This document shows positions 1 to 8,044 of a stretch of DNA of 64,000 nucleotides, one piece after another. Positions within the stretch are counted from its first letter, which is position 1. The number at the start of each line of letters is the position of its first letter. A program made the translations under genes and the position numbers. The notes below the pieces were generated by a model that worked only from the letters and a program-made list of their open reading frames with translations, had not been told where the DNA came from and made no database searches. The stretch is from an uncultured Winogradskyella sp. (GTDB lineage: Bacteria; Bacteroidota; Bacteroidia; Flavobacteriales; Flavobacteriaceae), in the NCBI RefSeq assembly GCF_937958655.1, contig NZ_CALGNH010000003.1, positions 1-64,000 on the forward strand, written 5' to 3'.

Positions 1-84
1 GTGTTTTACTAAGTATATTTCAAAGTATTTTATTTCAAATGCTTAAAGAAGATGTGAAACTACGGGATAGAAGAAATTAAAACA

Positions 85-115
85 TTGTTGAGGTGTAAAA
101 AAATACGTATTTTTG
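85..115 (+). promoter_or_regulatory. Candidate Bacteroidota promoter of tig
   Basis: A TATTTTTG box at 108-115 fits the phylum's -7 consensus TAnnTTTG. TTG triplets at 85-87 and 88-90 lie 17-20 bases upstream, where the -33 element is expected. The predicted start of transcription is about 10-15 bases before the trigger factor ATG. This is consensus matching only. Confidence 0.5.
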
Positions 116-136
116 CGCCCTTAAATTAAGAGAAGA

Positions 137-1459
137 ATGAATATTACAAAGGAGCAAATCGATGAGCTTAATGCGATTATTAAGGTAGACATCGCTAAAG
201 ATGATTATCAAGATAAAGTGCAGTCTATTTTAAAGGATTACCGTAAAACGGCAAATATCCCAGGTTTTAGAAAAGGACACGTGCCTATGGGACTTGTTCA
301 AAAGCAATACGGAATGGCAGTTCGTGTAGATGAAGTGAATAAATTGCTTCAAGATGCACTAGGTAAATTTCTTTCTGAAGAAAAAATAGATGTACTTGGG
401 AATCCACTTCCTAAAAATCAGGAAGATTTTGATTGGGATTTAGATGATTATAGTTTTGAATTTGAATTAGGAATGGCTCCTAAATTTGATATAGATCTTA
501 AACCTAAGAAAGCAATTGTAGGATATGAGATTTATGCAGATGATAAAATGATCGAAAATCAACTTACTACAATTCAAAAGCAATATGGTAAGTTAATCTC
601 TCAAACTGAAGTGGCAAAAGATAGCGAAGTTACGGGTGCTTTTGTAAATGAAGAATTAGAGCTTGATAATACTGCTACTTTTGAAATTGCTCAACTAAAA
701 GGAAAGAAAAATACAGATGCTTTTCTTGGGGCAAAAGTAGGTGATGTGATCACTGTGAAAACAAAAAGTCTTTTCAGTGAAGCACATAGCTATCAAAATG
801 CACTAAAGAAAACTGAAGAAGAAGCAAAAGAACTAAATGCAGAAGTTGCTTTTACAATTTCAGAAGTAAATTCAAGAGAGCTTGCAGAATTTGATCAAGA
901 TTTATTTGATAAGCTATATGGGAAAGATGCTGTAAAAACAGTAACTGAGCTTAAAGAAAAAATGAAGGAAGATGCAGCTAAGCAATTCCAGCAGCAAAGC
1001 GATCAGCAGTTAATGAATGATGTGACTGATCACCTTATAGCAGAAACAAAATTTGATTTACCAGCAGATTTTCTTCAAAAATGGATCCAATCTACAGGAG
1101 AAAACCCAATGACTATAGAAGAAGCTATAGAAGAATATAACCGTTCTGAAAAAGGACTACGTTATCAACTTATAGAAGGAAAACTTATTCAAGAAAATAA
1201 CTTGCAAGTAACCTTTGAAGAGCTTAAAACATATGCAAAGGATATGATCAAAATGCAAATGATGCAATATGGTCAAATGAACCCTGAAGACAAAGAATTA
1301 GAAGACATTGCAGCACGTATTCTAGGGAATCAAGAAGAAGTAAAAAGACTTTCTGAACAGCTAATGAATCAAAAAATGTTAACTTTCTTTAAGGAAAATG
1401 TAAACCTTAAGACTAAGAAGGTAACTTTTGATGAATTTGTAAAGGAAGTATACAATTAG
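137..1459 (+). CDS. tig: Trigger factor, ribosome-associated chaperone
   Basis: Ribosome-bound folding chaperone and peptidyl-prolyl isomerase that meets nascent chains at the exit tunnel. At 440 residues it has the family's usual length. The N-terminal ribosome-binding domain is visible around residues 30-50, including the conserved IPGFRKGHVP motif that docks near ribosomal protein L23. The middle region corresponds to the FKBP-like domain, and the C-terminal third is a charged helical arm with a Met/Gln-rich stretch. Bacteroidota trigger factors diverge strongly in the FKBP domain, so isomerase activity is not certain. It sits directly upstream of clpP and clpX, the classic tig-clpP-clpX order, but a terminator-like hairpin follows it. 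Confidence 0.96.
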   Translation: MNITKEQIDELNAIIKVDIAKDDYQDKVQSILKDYRKTANIPGFRKGHVPMGLVQKQYGMAVRVDEVNKLLQDALGKFLSEEKIDVLGNPLPKNQEDFDWDLDDYSFEFELGMAPKFDIDLKPKKAIVGYEIYADDKMIENQLTTIQKQYGKLISQTEVAKDSEVTGAFVNEELELDNTATFEIAQLKGKKNTDAFLGAKVGDVITVKTKSLFSEAHSYQNALKKTEEEAKELNAEVAFTISEVNSRELAEFDQDLFDKLYGKDAVKTVTELKEKMKEDAAKQFQQQSDQQLMNDVTDHLIAETKFDLPADFLQKWIQSTGENPMTIEEAIEEYNRSEKGLRYQLIEGKLIQENNLQVTFEELKTYAKDMIKMQMMQYGQMNPEDKELEDIAARILGNQEEVKRLSEQLMNQKMLTFFKENVNLKTKKVTFDEFVKEVYN

Positions 1460-1490
1460 AATACTTGTCTATAAATAAGTATCTTTAAGG

Positions 1491-1521
1491 CGTTTTACTT
1501 TTAGGAGTAAAACGTTTTTTT
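1491..1521 (+). terminator. Intrinsic terminator after tig
   Basis: Perfect 9-bp stem CGTTTTACT (1491-1499) and AGTAAAACG (1506-1514) with a six-base loop and a seven-base T run. It separates tig from clpP, so the two may be transcribed separately. Confidence 0.85.
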
Positions 1522-1548
1522 GTAATATAAAAATCGTATTAATAATAT

Positions 1549-2223
1549 ATGGACTACGGAAAAGAGTTTAAAAATTTTGCAATTAAAGACCAAGGTATAA
1601 GTTCTACTTACTATGAAAAGATCGTAAGTAGTATGATGCCAGTAGGGCTTACTCCAAATATCATAGAAGAGCGTCAAATGAATATTGCTATATTTGATGT
1701 ATTTTCTCGTTTAATGATGGATCGTATCATATTTTTAGGTACAGGAGTTAATGACCAAGTCGCAAATATCATTCAGGCACAACTACTATTTTTACAAAGT
1801 ACAGACGCGTCAAAAGATATTCAGATTTATATTAATTCGCCAGGTGGTTCGGTATACGCAGGTTTAGGAATCTATGATACTATGCAGTTTGTAAAGCCAG
1901 ATGTGGCAACAATTTGTACAGGTATAGCAGCATCTATGGCAGCGGTATTATTATGTGCTGGTGAAAAAGGAAAACGTTCGGCATTAAAGCACTCTCGTGT
2001 AATGATACACCAACCAATGAGTGGTACTCAAGGACAAGTATCAGATATGGAAATTGCTGTACGAGAAACAATAAAGGTAAAAGAAGAACTATACAATATC
2101 ATTTCTAGCCACTCAGGTAAATCTTACGAACAAGTAGAGAAAGACTCAGATAGAGATTACTGGATGAAGTCTGATGAGGCATTAGCATATGGAATGATTG
2201 ATGAAGTTTTAGAACGCAAGTAA
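1549..2223 (+). CDS. clpP: ATP-dependent Clp protease proteolytic subunit ClpP
   Basis: Serine peptidase that forms the tetradecameric proteolytic chamber fed by ClpX or ClpA-type unfoldases in the cytoplasm. At 224 residues it has the usual length including an N-terminal propeptide. The catalytic Ser is residue 129 in the GIAASMAAV motif and the catalytic His is residue 154 in MIHQP, with conserved INSPGG and GEKGKR segments. The partner unfoldase gene clpX lies about 190 bp downstream on the same strand. A dispersed repeat sits in the gap, so co-transcription is plausible but not shown. Confidence 0.97.
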   Translation: MDYGKEFKNFAIKDQGISSTYYEKIVSSMMPVGLTPNIIEERQMNIAIFDVFSRLMMDRIIFLGTGVNDQVANIIQAQLLFLQSTDASKDIQIYINSPGGSVYAGLGIYDTMQFVKPDVATICTGIAASMAAVLLCAGEKGKRSALKHSRVMIHQPMSGTQGQVSDMEIAVRETIKVKEELYNIISSHSGKSYEQVEKDSDRDYWMKSDEALAYGMIDEVLERK

Positions 2224-2254
2224 TAGTAGTTGCTTACGACTAAATAATGGTTGT

Positions 2255-2309
2255 TGTCATTGCGAGTTCTGTTGCGAGGAACGAAGCAAACTAGGACGTG
2301 GCAATCTCT
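2255..2309. repeat. Dispersed flavobacterial repeat (TGTCATTGCGAG type)
   Basis: Starts with TGTCATTGCGAG, continues with GCGAGGAACGAAGCAA and ends with GCAATCTC. Related sequences occur at 7544-7570, 18917-18944 and 20251-20319. It fills much of the clpP-clpX gap and is not coding. Confidence 0.6.
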
Positions 2310-2410
2310 TAATTAAGTGATACGTTTTTGATGAAAATGATAACAACTAATACTAGACTAAAATTGAAGATATTCCCATTTCCATGGGAACTTAACTATA
2401 GATATTTAAG

Positions 2411-3640
2411 ATGGCAAAAGAAGAATTAGAATGCTCATTTTGTGGTAGGAAAAAGCCAGAAACCAATTTATTAATTGCTGGGTTAGATGCGCATATTTGT
2501 GATCGCTGTATTGAACAGGCGCATGGTATCGTCATTGAAGAATCCAAGCAAACGGGTAATACAGAGTTGAGTGCTGAGTTAATGCTAAGGAAGCCAAAAG
2601 AGATTAAAGCTTTCTTAGATGAATATATCATAGGACAAGAATATACTAAGCGTGTCATGTCTGTTGCCGTATATAATCACTACAAGCGTTTATTACAACC
2701 TCCTTCTGATGATGATATTGAAATACAGAAAAGTAATATCATTATGGTGGGACAAACAGGTACTGGTAAAACATTAATGGCAAAAACAGTTGCCAGAATG
2801 TTGAATGTACCTCTTGCTATTGTTGATGCAACGGTTTTAACCGAAGCTGGCTATGTTGGTGAAGATGTAGAGAGTATTTTAACACGTTTATTACAAGCTG
2901 CAGATTATAATCTAGAAAAAGCACAACGTGGTATCGTATTCATTGATGAGATTGATAAGATTGCACGTAAGAGTGATAACCCATCAATTACAAGAGATGT
3001 TTCAGGTGAAGGAGTTCAGCAAGCTTTATTAAAATTATTAGAGGGAACTGTAGTTAATGTGCCGCCTAAAGGAGGGCGTAAACATCCAGATCAAAAGTTT
3101 ATTGAAGTAAATACGGAGCATATTTTATTTATTGCTGGTGGAGCTTTTGATGGTATTGAGCGCGTTATTACTAAACGTCTTAACATGCAAGCCATTGGTT
3201 ATAGTTCTATAAAAGATGATAATGTTGATGATGATAATATTTTACAGTATATCATTCCAAAGGATTTAAAGGACTTTGGATTAATTCCTGAAATTATCGG
3301 ACGACTGCCGGTATTAACTCATATGGATCCTTTAGATGCGAATACATTAAGAGCAATTTTAACTGAGCCTAAGAATGCCATTATAAAGCAATACAAAAAG
3401 TTATTTGCTATGGATGAAGTCGAGTTTAGTATTACGGAAGGGGCCTTAAACTATATTGTGGAAAAAGCTATAGAATATAAATTGGGTGCACGAGGCTTGC
3501 GTTCTTTGTGTGAAGAGATATTAACCGAAGCCATGTTTGATTTACCTGGTTCGGGAGAGACTAAACTTAATGTGACTAAAGCTTATGCCGAAGACAGGTT
3601 GTCTAAATCTACATTAAAGAAACTGAAAGCTGTGTCATAG
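2411..3640 (+). CDS. clpX: ATP-dependent Clp protease ATP-binding subunit ClpX
   Basis: Hexameric AAA+ unfoldase that delivers tagged substrates into ClpP. At 409 residues it is the usual length. The N-terminal zinc-binding domain shows two CxxC pairs (CSFC and CDRC, residues 9-33). It is followed by a Walker A motif GQTGTGKT near residue 115, a Walker B motif FIDEID near residue 178 and a sensor-2 segment GARGLRS near residue 360. The ATG at 2411 places the zinc finger at the expected distance from the N terminus. A strong terminator follows. Confidence 0.97.
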   Translation: MAKEELECSFCGRKKPETNLLIAGLDAHICDRCIEQAHGIVIEESKQTGNTELSAELMLRKPKEIKAFLDEYIIGQEYTKRVMSVAVYNHYKRLLQPPSDDDIEIQKSNIIMVGQTGTGKTLMAKTVARMLNVPLAIVDATVLTEAGYVGEDVESILTRLLQAADYNLEKAQRGIVFIDEIDKIARKSDNPSITRDVSGEGVQQALLKLLEGTVVNVPPKGGRKHPDQKFIEVNTEHILFIAGGAFDGIERVITKRLNMQAIGYSSIKDDNVDDDNILQYIIPKDLKDFGLIPEIIGRLPVLTHMDPLDANTLRAILTEPKNAIIKQYKKLFAMDEVEFSITEGALNYIVEKAIEYKLGARGLRSLCEEILTEAMFDLPGSGETKLNVTKAYAEDRLSKSTLKKLKAVS

Positions 3641-3662
3641 CTCATGTAAAACTACATAAATT

Positions 3663-3700
3663 AAAACCCACAAGCTATACTAAAACTTGTGGGTTTTTTA
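3663..3700 (+). terminator. Intrinsic terminator after clpX
   Basis: Stem AAACCCACAAG with CTTGTGGGTTT, a loop of about a dozen bases and a T run. The complementary A run upstream means it could also act on the convergent minus-strand transcript of the hydrolase gene. Confidence 0.85.
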
Positions 3701-3719
3701 TAAGAACAAATCTAATATT

Positions 3720-5804
3720 CTAATTTATAATAATCTGAAAACTCTCTGTTGTACCGTTATGCGAGAGTATAAGGGTATAAGTTCCCGTTAAAAACCCAGA
3801 CACATCAAAGGTAGTAGGGTTAAAGGCAGAAGTGGTATTATAAACCGAAATACCAGAACTGTTGAACAACTGAATGTTAAAGTTAAGGTTAGGGTCAATA
3901 GTGCCATGTGGTACAGACTTTATCTTTACCGTAAGATTATCACTTGTAGGTACGGGATAAACTTCATAATAGTCCGAGGACAATGTGCCAGGAGCACTAC
4001 CACCACAATTTCCAGCACAAGAGTTTATGGTATAGGTGAGATTTTGCCAATCTGACCATCCACAAATGTTCCGTGTCCTTACCCTAAACTCAAAATCCTT
4101 ATTACAGTTAGGGTATAGGATGACGTATCTGTCGTTAGAATTATCAAAATCTCTAGACCACGTTACATCTGTAGTGATCTTTTCCCACTCTATTTCTAAG
4201 ACATCTTGGTTGCTCGGTGTAAAGTTAAGTTCTAGACCAATATCTGGGCAGTTGCCACCATTACCAGAACTGATATGGTTAATAGTATTAGGATCTATTT
4301 CTACAATTGAGCTCACTATTGGTGAACCAACATAGATATCTTTGGTAAACAACATATTGTTAACACCACATCGCTGACTGTCAATGATTAAACGTAAGGT
4401 CACTGGTCCACTGGCATTACCGTTTCTGGATAATGTAATACTATTGCTATTAGTACCAGAGGTAACATTGACCACACCAGTAGAGACCACATTCCAACTG
4501 TAGGTGTCTGCTCCTGCGGGAAATGAGAATGTAGGATTACCAAAACAAAAGGCATCTACACCAGTAATTTCTTCATTACCACAAGTAAAGGTACAATTAA
4601 AACTATCTTCGTCATTTGCAATAGTATTTAACTCTAAAGCTAGCCAATCACCGTTTCTAGTATTAAATGAAATATGCTGTTCATTGGCACCACTAGGATC
4701 AAATGATGTCGTATAATTATCAAAGGGAATAGCAAGACTTCCTGTTGGTGGGTCAGCCGAATTATATTTTTTTATATAATCTGGATTACCTAGGGTAGTA
4801 GTTCCTCCACCAACATCAAGTGCAGTTGGTGTTGGTATAAAATTAAAGCTATTGGCTGATCTACCAACAAGGTTTAAGTTATATAACCAATCATTAGTTT
4901 CGCTATCATTGATATCCGAAAGGTCAAAAGTTACATTAAAAGCTCCTCCAGGATAAGAATCAAGGGGTAATTGTACTGCGTTAGGATTATTGAATTCCTG
5001 ATCAGTAATATTAATGGAATACGAAAGCGATGTAATAAGAAAATCAATTTTTTTGGTAATTCTAATACGACCTTTGTAAATATTGTTAGACTGGCCAACA
5101 TTTGGTAATGTCTTGGCTTCAAACCTTGCGTTAAAGTTCGTACGACCTGGTAACAGACCAGCTAAATAAGCTGGATTTTCCAGAATTGCCGCCAGACCTA
5201 TATAAACAATGCTCTCATACCCAAACAAGGTAGGGTAAAAATTTAAAAGGATATCTGCAAATATGGTCGGCTCCACATCTCCACTTAAGTACAATAATTC
5301 TTGTTGTGGACCAACTTCTTGAAAATTGGCACAGTGGCTCCCGTTGCTTATGGCAATGTTTCTAGTTTGTATTGGATAGCCTTTATTCTGTAGTTCCGTT
5401 TGCCAAGTCTCAAACTCAGAATTATCTAGGTTAAAATTACCGTTTATGTTGTTGGACAACAGCTGTCTTGTACCTGGGCTGTTAAATACGTTTTGCAAAT
5501 CGCTTATGGTTATAGAACCACCGCCAGCGGCAGGTAACGGTAAATTGCCAAGAGGAGTACTCACAAATTGGTCTGCTAAGTGCCGTGCAAAGTATTGTAT
5601 ACCAAGAGGGATATTGGCACCTTGGTGCGGTGCGTCGTGGCTTATGTACAAGCTGGTATCGTGATCCAAACTAGGATTGTCCTCCATGTCTGCCAAGGCG
5701 TAACGAGCAATGACGCCTCCCATACTTTGACCCAAGACCACGTTTTGTATATTTGGGTCTGTTTTAGTGTCGTTTACCCACTCAATAATATCTTCCAACA
5801 ACAA
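3720..5804 (-). CDS. C-terminal part of a frameshifted secreted alpha/beta-hydrolase with T9SS sorting domain
   Basis: This reading frame and the one at 5921-6934 are two halves of one gene. Coding in this frame really extends upstream to about 5933. The part shown begins inside an alpha/beta-hydrolase fold. GQSMGG is the nucleophile elbow (GxSxG, lipase/esterase type), and SHDAPHQGAN a few dozen residues later is the usual lipase segment. Several beta-rich, Ig- or PKD-like domains with paired cysteines follow. The last roughly 80 residues form a type IX secretion sorting domain (YPVPTSDNLTVKI ... GTYTLILSHNG), so the intact protein would be exported and attached to or released from the cell surface. 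The substrate is unknown. The intact product would be about 1070 residues. No good start codon lies at the 5' end of this half, so it is probably not translated alone. Confidence 0.75.
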   Translation of the reverse strand: MLLEDIIEWVNDTKTDPNIQNVVLGQSMGGVIARYALADMEDNPSLDHDTSLYISHDAPHQGANIPLGIQYFARHLADQFVSTPLGNLPLPAAGGGSITISDLQNVFNSPGTRQLLSNNINGNFNLDNSEFETWQTELQNKGYPIQTRNIAISNGSHCANFQEVGPQQELLYLSGDVEPTIFADILLNFYPTLFGYESIVYIGLAAILENPAYLAGLLPGRTNFNARFEAKTLPNVGQSNNIYKGRIRITKKIDFLITSLSYSINITDQEFNNPNAVQLPLDSYPGGAFNVTFDLSDINDSETNDWLYNLNLVGRSANSFNFIPTPTALDVGGGTTTLGNPDYIKKYNSADPPTGSLAIPFDNYTTSFDPSGANEQHISFNTRNGDWLALELNTIANDEDSFNCTFTCGNEEITGVDAFCFGNPTFSFPAGADTYSWNVVSTGVVNVTSGTNSNSITLSRNGNASGPVTLRLIIDSQRCGVNNMLFTKDIYVGSPIVSSIVEIDPNTINHISSGNGGNCPDIGLELNFTPSNQDVLEIEWEKITTDVTWSRDFDNSNDRYVILYPNCNKDFEFRVRTRNICGWSDWQNLTYTINSCAGNCGGSAPGTLSSDYYEVYPVPTSDNLTVKIKSVPHGTIDPNLNFNIQLFNSSGISVYNTTSAFNPTTFDVSGFLTGTYTLILSHNGTTESFQIIIN

Positions 5805-5920
5805 GGCATTGCGCCTGAGGTCGTCCCTGCCTTGGTCCCAGTTGACATAGATGATGTCGTAATCGTCGATTTCAGTTCTAAGATTTAGTGAAGCATTTCG
5901 AGCCTCTTGTCTAAAGCTTA

Positions 5921-6934
5921 CTATAACATTTCCCCTAATGGATTTTCAGTGCCCAACAGCCCACTTTCAAAGCCTTCTGCCACAATAAGCGGTCTATCAA
6001 TGGTGCCACAAAAGTTACCACCAGCATAAGCAATCTGTATCGTTGCTGAGTTGGCAATGCCTTGAAATTGCTGTGTGCCTTGAAACTCAATTTGATCAAA
6101 AGCTAAACTCTCTGGGTTGGCAGGATTGCAAGATTCTGTAGTTAAACGTTTAGTTGAAACGATCGGTGCGTTTTGGTTACCCACAATAAGTTTACTGTGG
6201 CTATAGAGTACCTGGTTATTGGTCAACGTCAGCTTATAGTCCCAATCGTAAGTGCCTTCATTGGTGTAACTTAGGTTAATGCTTTGGTCTAAGGTCAAGG
6301 TTTGGTAACCATTACCATCATTAAAATCTATGGCAATACTTTGTACTTGGGCATCTTGGTTGGTGTACCATAGGTTAGTAGGTAGTTTTACGATCATATT
6401 TTTGTAGTTATAACTTAGTATGGGCGCAGTCATCATAAACACATCGTCGGTTTCATAAGGGTCTTGCCATACGCCATTGTCGTACTTATCGTAAAGTTTG
6501 TCGTTGTTAATGGTAATATCGTCTGGGTAGGCATCTTCTCGCAAGCGAGAATACTTGTAATACAAACCAGAAATGGCTATGGTATAAGGTAAACGCTCTG
6601 CTTGCCAGTTGGCCTCAAATACATTAGGATCTATGAGATCGGTAACATTGGTTTGGGTACGAGCCATAAGTAATGTGTTGTAACCAGAGGTATAGATACC
6701 CTTATGGACGTAGTTGGTATCACTGGCCACGCCATTATAAGAGCGTATGTCCACAAATTCCATGGCATAGTCGAGTAAAAGGTGGTGCGGTACTTTGGTA
6801 AGGTCTACACCTGCAAAGACGTCGTTGATGGTGTTTTTATAGTCGTGGGAAACGGTTTGGGCCTGGGTTGTAGTGCAAACAAAAAACAGCACAATAATCA
6901 AAGCCCTTAAGTATTGGGTAATCTTAATTTTCAT
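5921..6934 (-). CDS. N-terminal part of the frameshifted secreted hydrolase
   Basis: Starts with a clear signal peptide (hydrophobic core ALIIVLFFVC, cleavage after TTTQA). About 290 residues of beta-rich sequence follow, then the first strand of the hydrolase domain (DRPLIVAEGFESGLLGTENP). The frame stops at 5921-5923, but the protein continues in another frame (RQEARNAS, DDYDIIYVNWDQGRDDLRRNALLLEDII) straight into the downstream half. The switch falls at a run of four G on the coding strand (C run 5932-5935 on the plus strand). Restoring one G makes a single open gene, 3720-6934. As it stands the product would be an inactive exported fragment. Confidence 0.7.
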   Translation of the reverse strand: MKIKITQYLRALIIVLFFVCTTTQAQTVSHDYKNTINDVFAGVDLTKVPHHLLLDYAMEFVDIRSYNGVASDTNYVHKGIYTSGYNTLLMARTQTNVTDLIDPNVFEANWQAERLPYTIAISGLYYKYSRLREDAYPDDITINNDKLYDKYDNGVWQDPYETDDVFMMTAPILSYNYKNMIVKLPTNLWYTNQDAQVQSIAIDFNDGNGYQTLTLDQSINLSYTNEGTYDWDYKLTLTNNQVLYSHSKLIVGNQNAPIVSTKRLTTESCNPANPESLAFDQIEFQGTQQFQGIANSATIQIAYAGGNFCGTIDRPLIVAEGFESGLLGTENPLGEML

Positions 6935-6982
6935 AAATTAGTGAATTGAATAGTTAAACTTAGTTTTATAGGTTTAATTTTA

Positions 6983-7010
6983 GGCCTGATGTGTTGCAGC
7001 ACATCGGGCC
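6983..7010. other. Hairpin between the DUF6252-like and hydrolase genes
   Basis: GGCCTGATGTG (6983-6993) pairs with CACATCGGGCC (7000-7010) with one mismatch and a six-base loop. No T run follows on either strand, so it does not look like a standard terminator. It may be an intra-operon processing or attenuation hairpin. Confidence 0.5.
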
Positions 7011-7020
7011 TTGTATTTAA

Positions 7021-7281
7021 TTACTGGGTAAACTGCATGTCAAAACGTCCTTCCCTGATTTGTCTTAGGTCTCCATTTTGGTCGATAACATCAAAAAAGA
7101 ACGTACCAGAGACTGTTTGGTTGTTCAAGTCTAGGTGTGTTATGGTTAATTGACCCGAATTTTCATGATCAGTATCAAAGATATCTCCATTATATAAGTA
7201 CTTGCCAGAAGCACCACCAATGGTAAATTCGGAAACTAAAGTATATGTCTCATCTTCTTCAAGAGTCTTAGCATTTGTAGA
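7021..7281 (-). pseudogene. C-terminal remnant of the DUF6252-like lipoprotein, out of frame
   Basis: Reading the minus strand from about 7281 to the stop at 7021-7023 gives a continuous sequence. It starts STNAKTLEEDETYTLVSEF, passes through QLTITHLDLNNQTVSGTFFF, and ends REGRFDMQFTQ. This is the C-terminal half expected for the lipoprotein whose N-terminal half is at 7236-7583. The two frames meet at a (TC)4 tract; removing one TC unit joins them into a protein of about 186 residues. It has no start codon of its own in a sensible place. The GTFFFDV segment followed by a final basic-aromatic strand is typical of small secreted beta-sandwich lipoproteins of this family. Confidence 0.7.
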
Positions 7282-7583
7282 GAGAGACCAATTAAATTAA
7301 AGTTTTCATCTCTTTTTGATGCTTGAAGAGTAAAATATCTTTCACCATTTATGAGTTGGTAAACACAATCCAAAGGGTTAGTGCCACCACCTGGTAAAAA
7401 GGGCTCACCGTCCAATAACGCACCAAAGGTATTAGCACCAGTCTGAGTAGCAAGTGGCAGTTGGTCTATTGGGTTGGTTAGGCCAGCATCGTCGTCGTTG
7501 TTGCAAGATGTAAGAGTTAAAAGGCAGAGAAGTAAAATTGTAAAGATTCCTCGAGAAGCTCGGAATGACAGTATAGCTTTCAT
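7236..7583 (-). CDS. DUF6252-like lipoprotein, N-terminal part, frameshifted
   Basis: Lipoprotein signal with lipobox LTSC (Cys 27) followed by NNDDD, an acidic tail after the Cys like those that send Bacteroidota lipoproteins to the surface. The mature part carries ATQTGANTFGALLDGEPFLPGGG, which I recognise as the start of DUF6252-type proteins of unknown function. After FNLIGLS the frame is lost at a (TC)4 tract (plus-strand 7279-7287), so the last 16 residues are out-of-frame noise. The true C terminus is encoded at 7021-7281. The first 13 residues are largely encoded by a dispersed repeat (7544-7570), unusual for a signal peptide. It lies upstream of the broken hydrolase gene and probably shares its transcript. 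Confidence 0.65.
   Translation of the reverse strand: MKAILSFRASRGIFTILLLCLLTLTSCNNDDDAGLTNPIDQLPLATQTGANTFGALLDGEPFLPGGGTNPLDCVYQLINGERYFTLQASKRDENFNLIGLSLQMLRLLKKMRHIL
7544..7570 (-). repeat. Dispersed repeat inside a lipoprotein signal-peptide region
   Basis: On the minus strand it reads TGTCATTCCGAGCTTCTCG then AGGAATCT, a variant of the repeat family seen at 2255-2309. It is translated as the n-region of the DUF6252-like lipoprotein (residues 5-13, LSFRASRGI). Confidence 0.6.
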
Positions 7584-8044
7584 AATATATTTATTTGGGT
7601 TAGAAATAATATAATGGTTTTTAGTGAGTTTTGTTTACGGTTTTACCATAAATAATGTTAAGCTTTTATTAAGCATACATTATTTTGTTTGTGGCAAAGT
7701 TATAGGAAGTAATCACACGCTACTATACGTATAAGTACGTATTTGCATAAGTTTAACAGTCTAGGTTTACATTACACTTATGGTTTAGTGCACCGCAATT
7801 TCAGGACTAGACAAGTGATAAAAAGAAACCACAATCTTAGATTGTGGTTTTTTGTTAGTTAGGATTATTAATTAAATATTGCTTGCAATATTTTATAAAC
7901 TGTAATAAATAGCACATTTATTTACAGCTAATATAGAAGCAATTTTAAACCTGAGTTCTTATGAGTTTAATTTTTGGTTAAAGGTGATTGTATTCTCGTT
8001 TAACGAAATGTATAGGTTGTTTTTTTCGTTAAAGTGTAAGCCTT
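7584..8044. other. Intergenic region of 461 bp without a gene
   Basis: I see no coding sequence here. It holds a bidirectional hairpin terminator (7825-7856) and a small palindrome ATACGT-6-ACGTAT (7725-7742). It also holds a TAACTTTG box on the minus strand (7695-7702) that could be a -7 element for the lipoprotein-hydrolase unit, though no -33 box is evident. Confidence 0.5.
7825..7856. terminator. Bidirectional terminator hairpin
   Basis: AAACCACAATC and GATTGTGGTTT form an 11-bp perfect stem with a TTA loop, followed by TTTTTTG on the plus strand and a T-rich run on the minus strand. Most likely it ends the minus-strand transcript of the PD40 gene at 8045-9277. Confidence 0.7.

Noticed and set aside
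2392-2658. Minus-strand open frame over the start of clpX
   Set aside because: It lies antisense to the conserved zinc-finger coding region and shows no recognisable protein; it is a shadow of clpX. The same holds for antisense frames over the AsmA, GH and VCBS genes.
3720-6934. Two independent genes: a lipase-like protein and a separate secreted protein
   Set aside because: The hydrolase domain begins at the end of one frame and continues without interruption in the other through a one-base shift, so a single broken gene explains both better.
7725-7742. Palindrome ATACGT-6-ACGTAT as an operator
   Set aside because: Six-base arms of AT-rich sequence occur by chance, and no second copy was seen near a gene start in the window.
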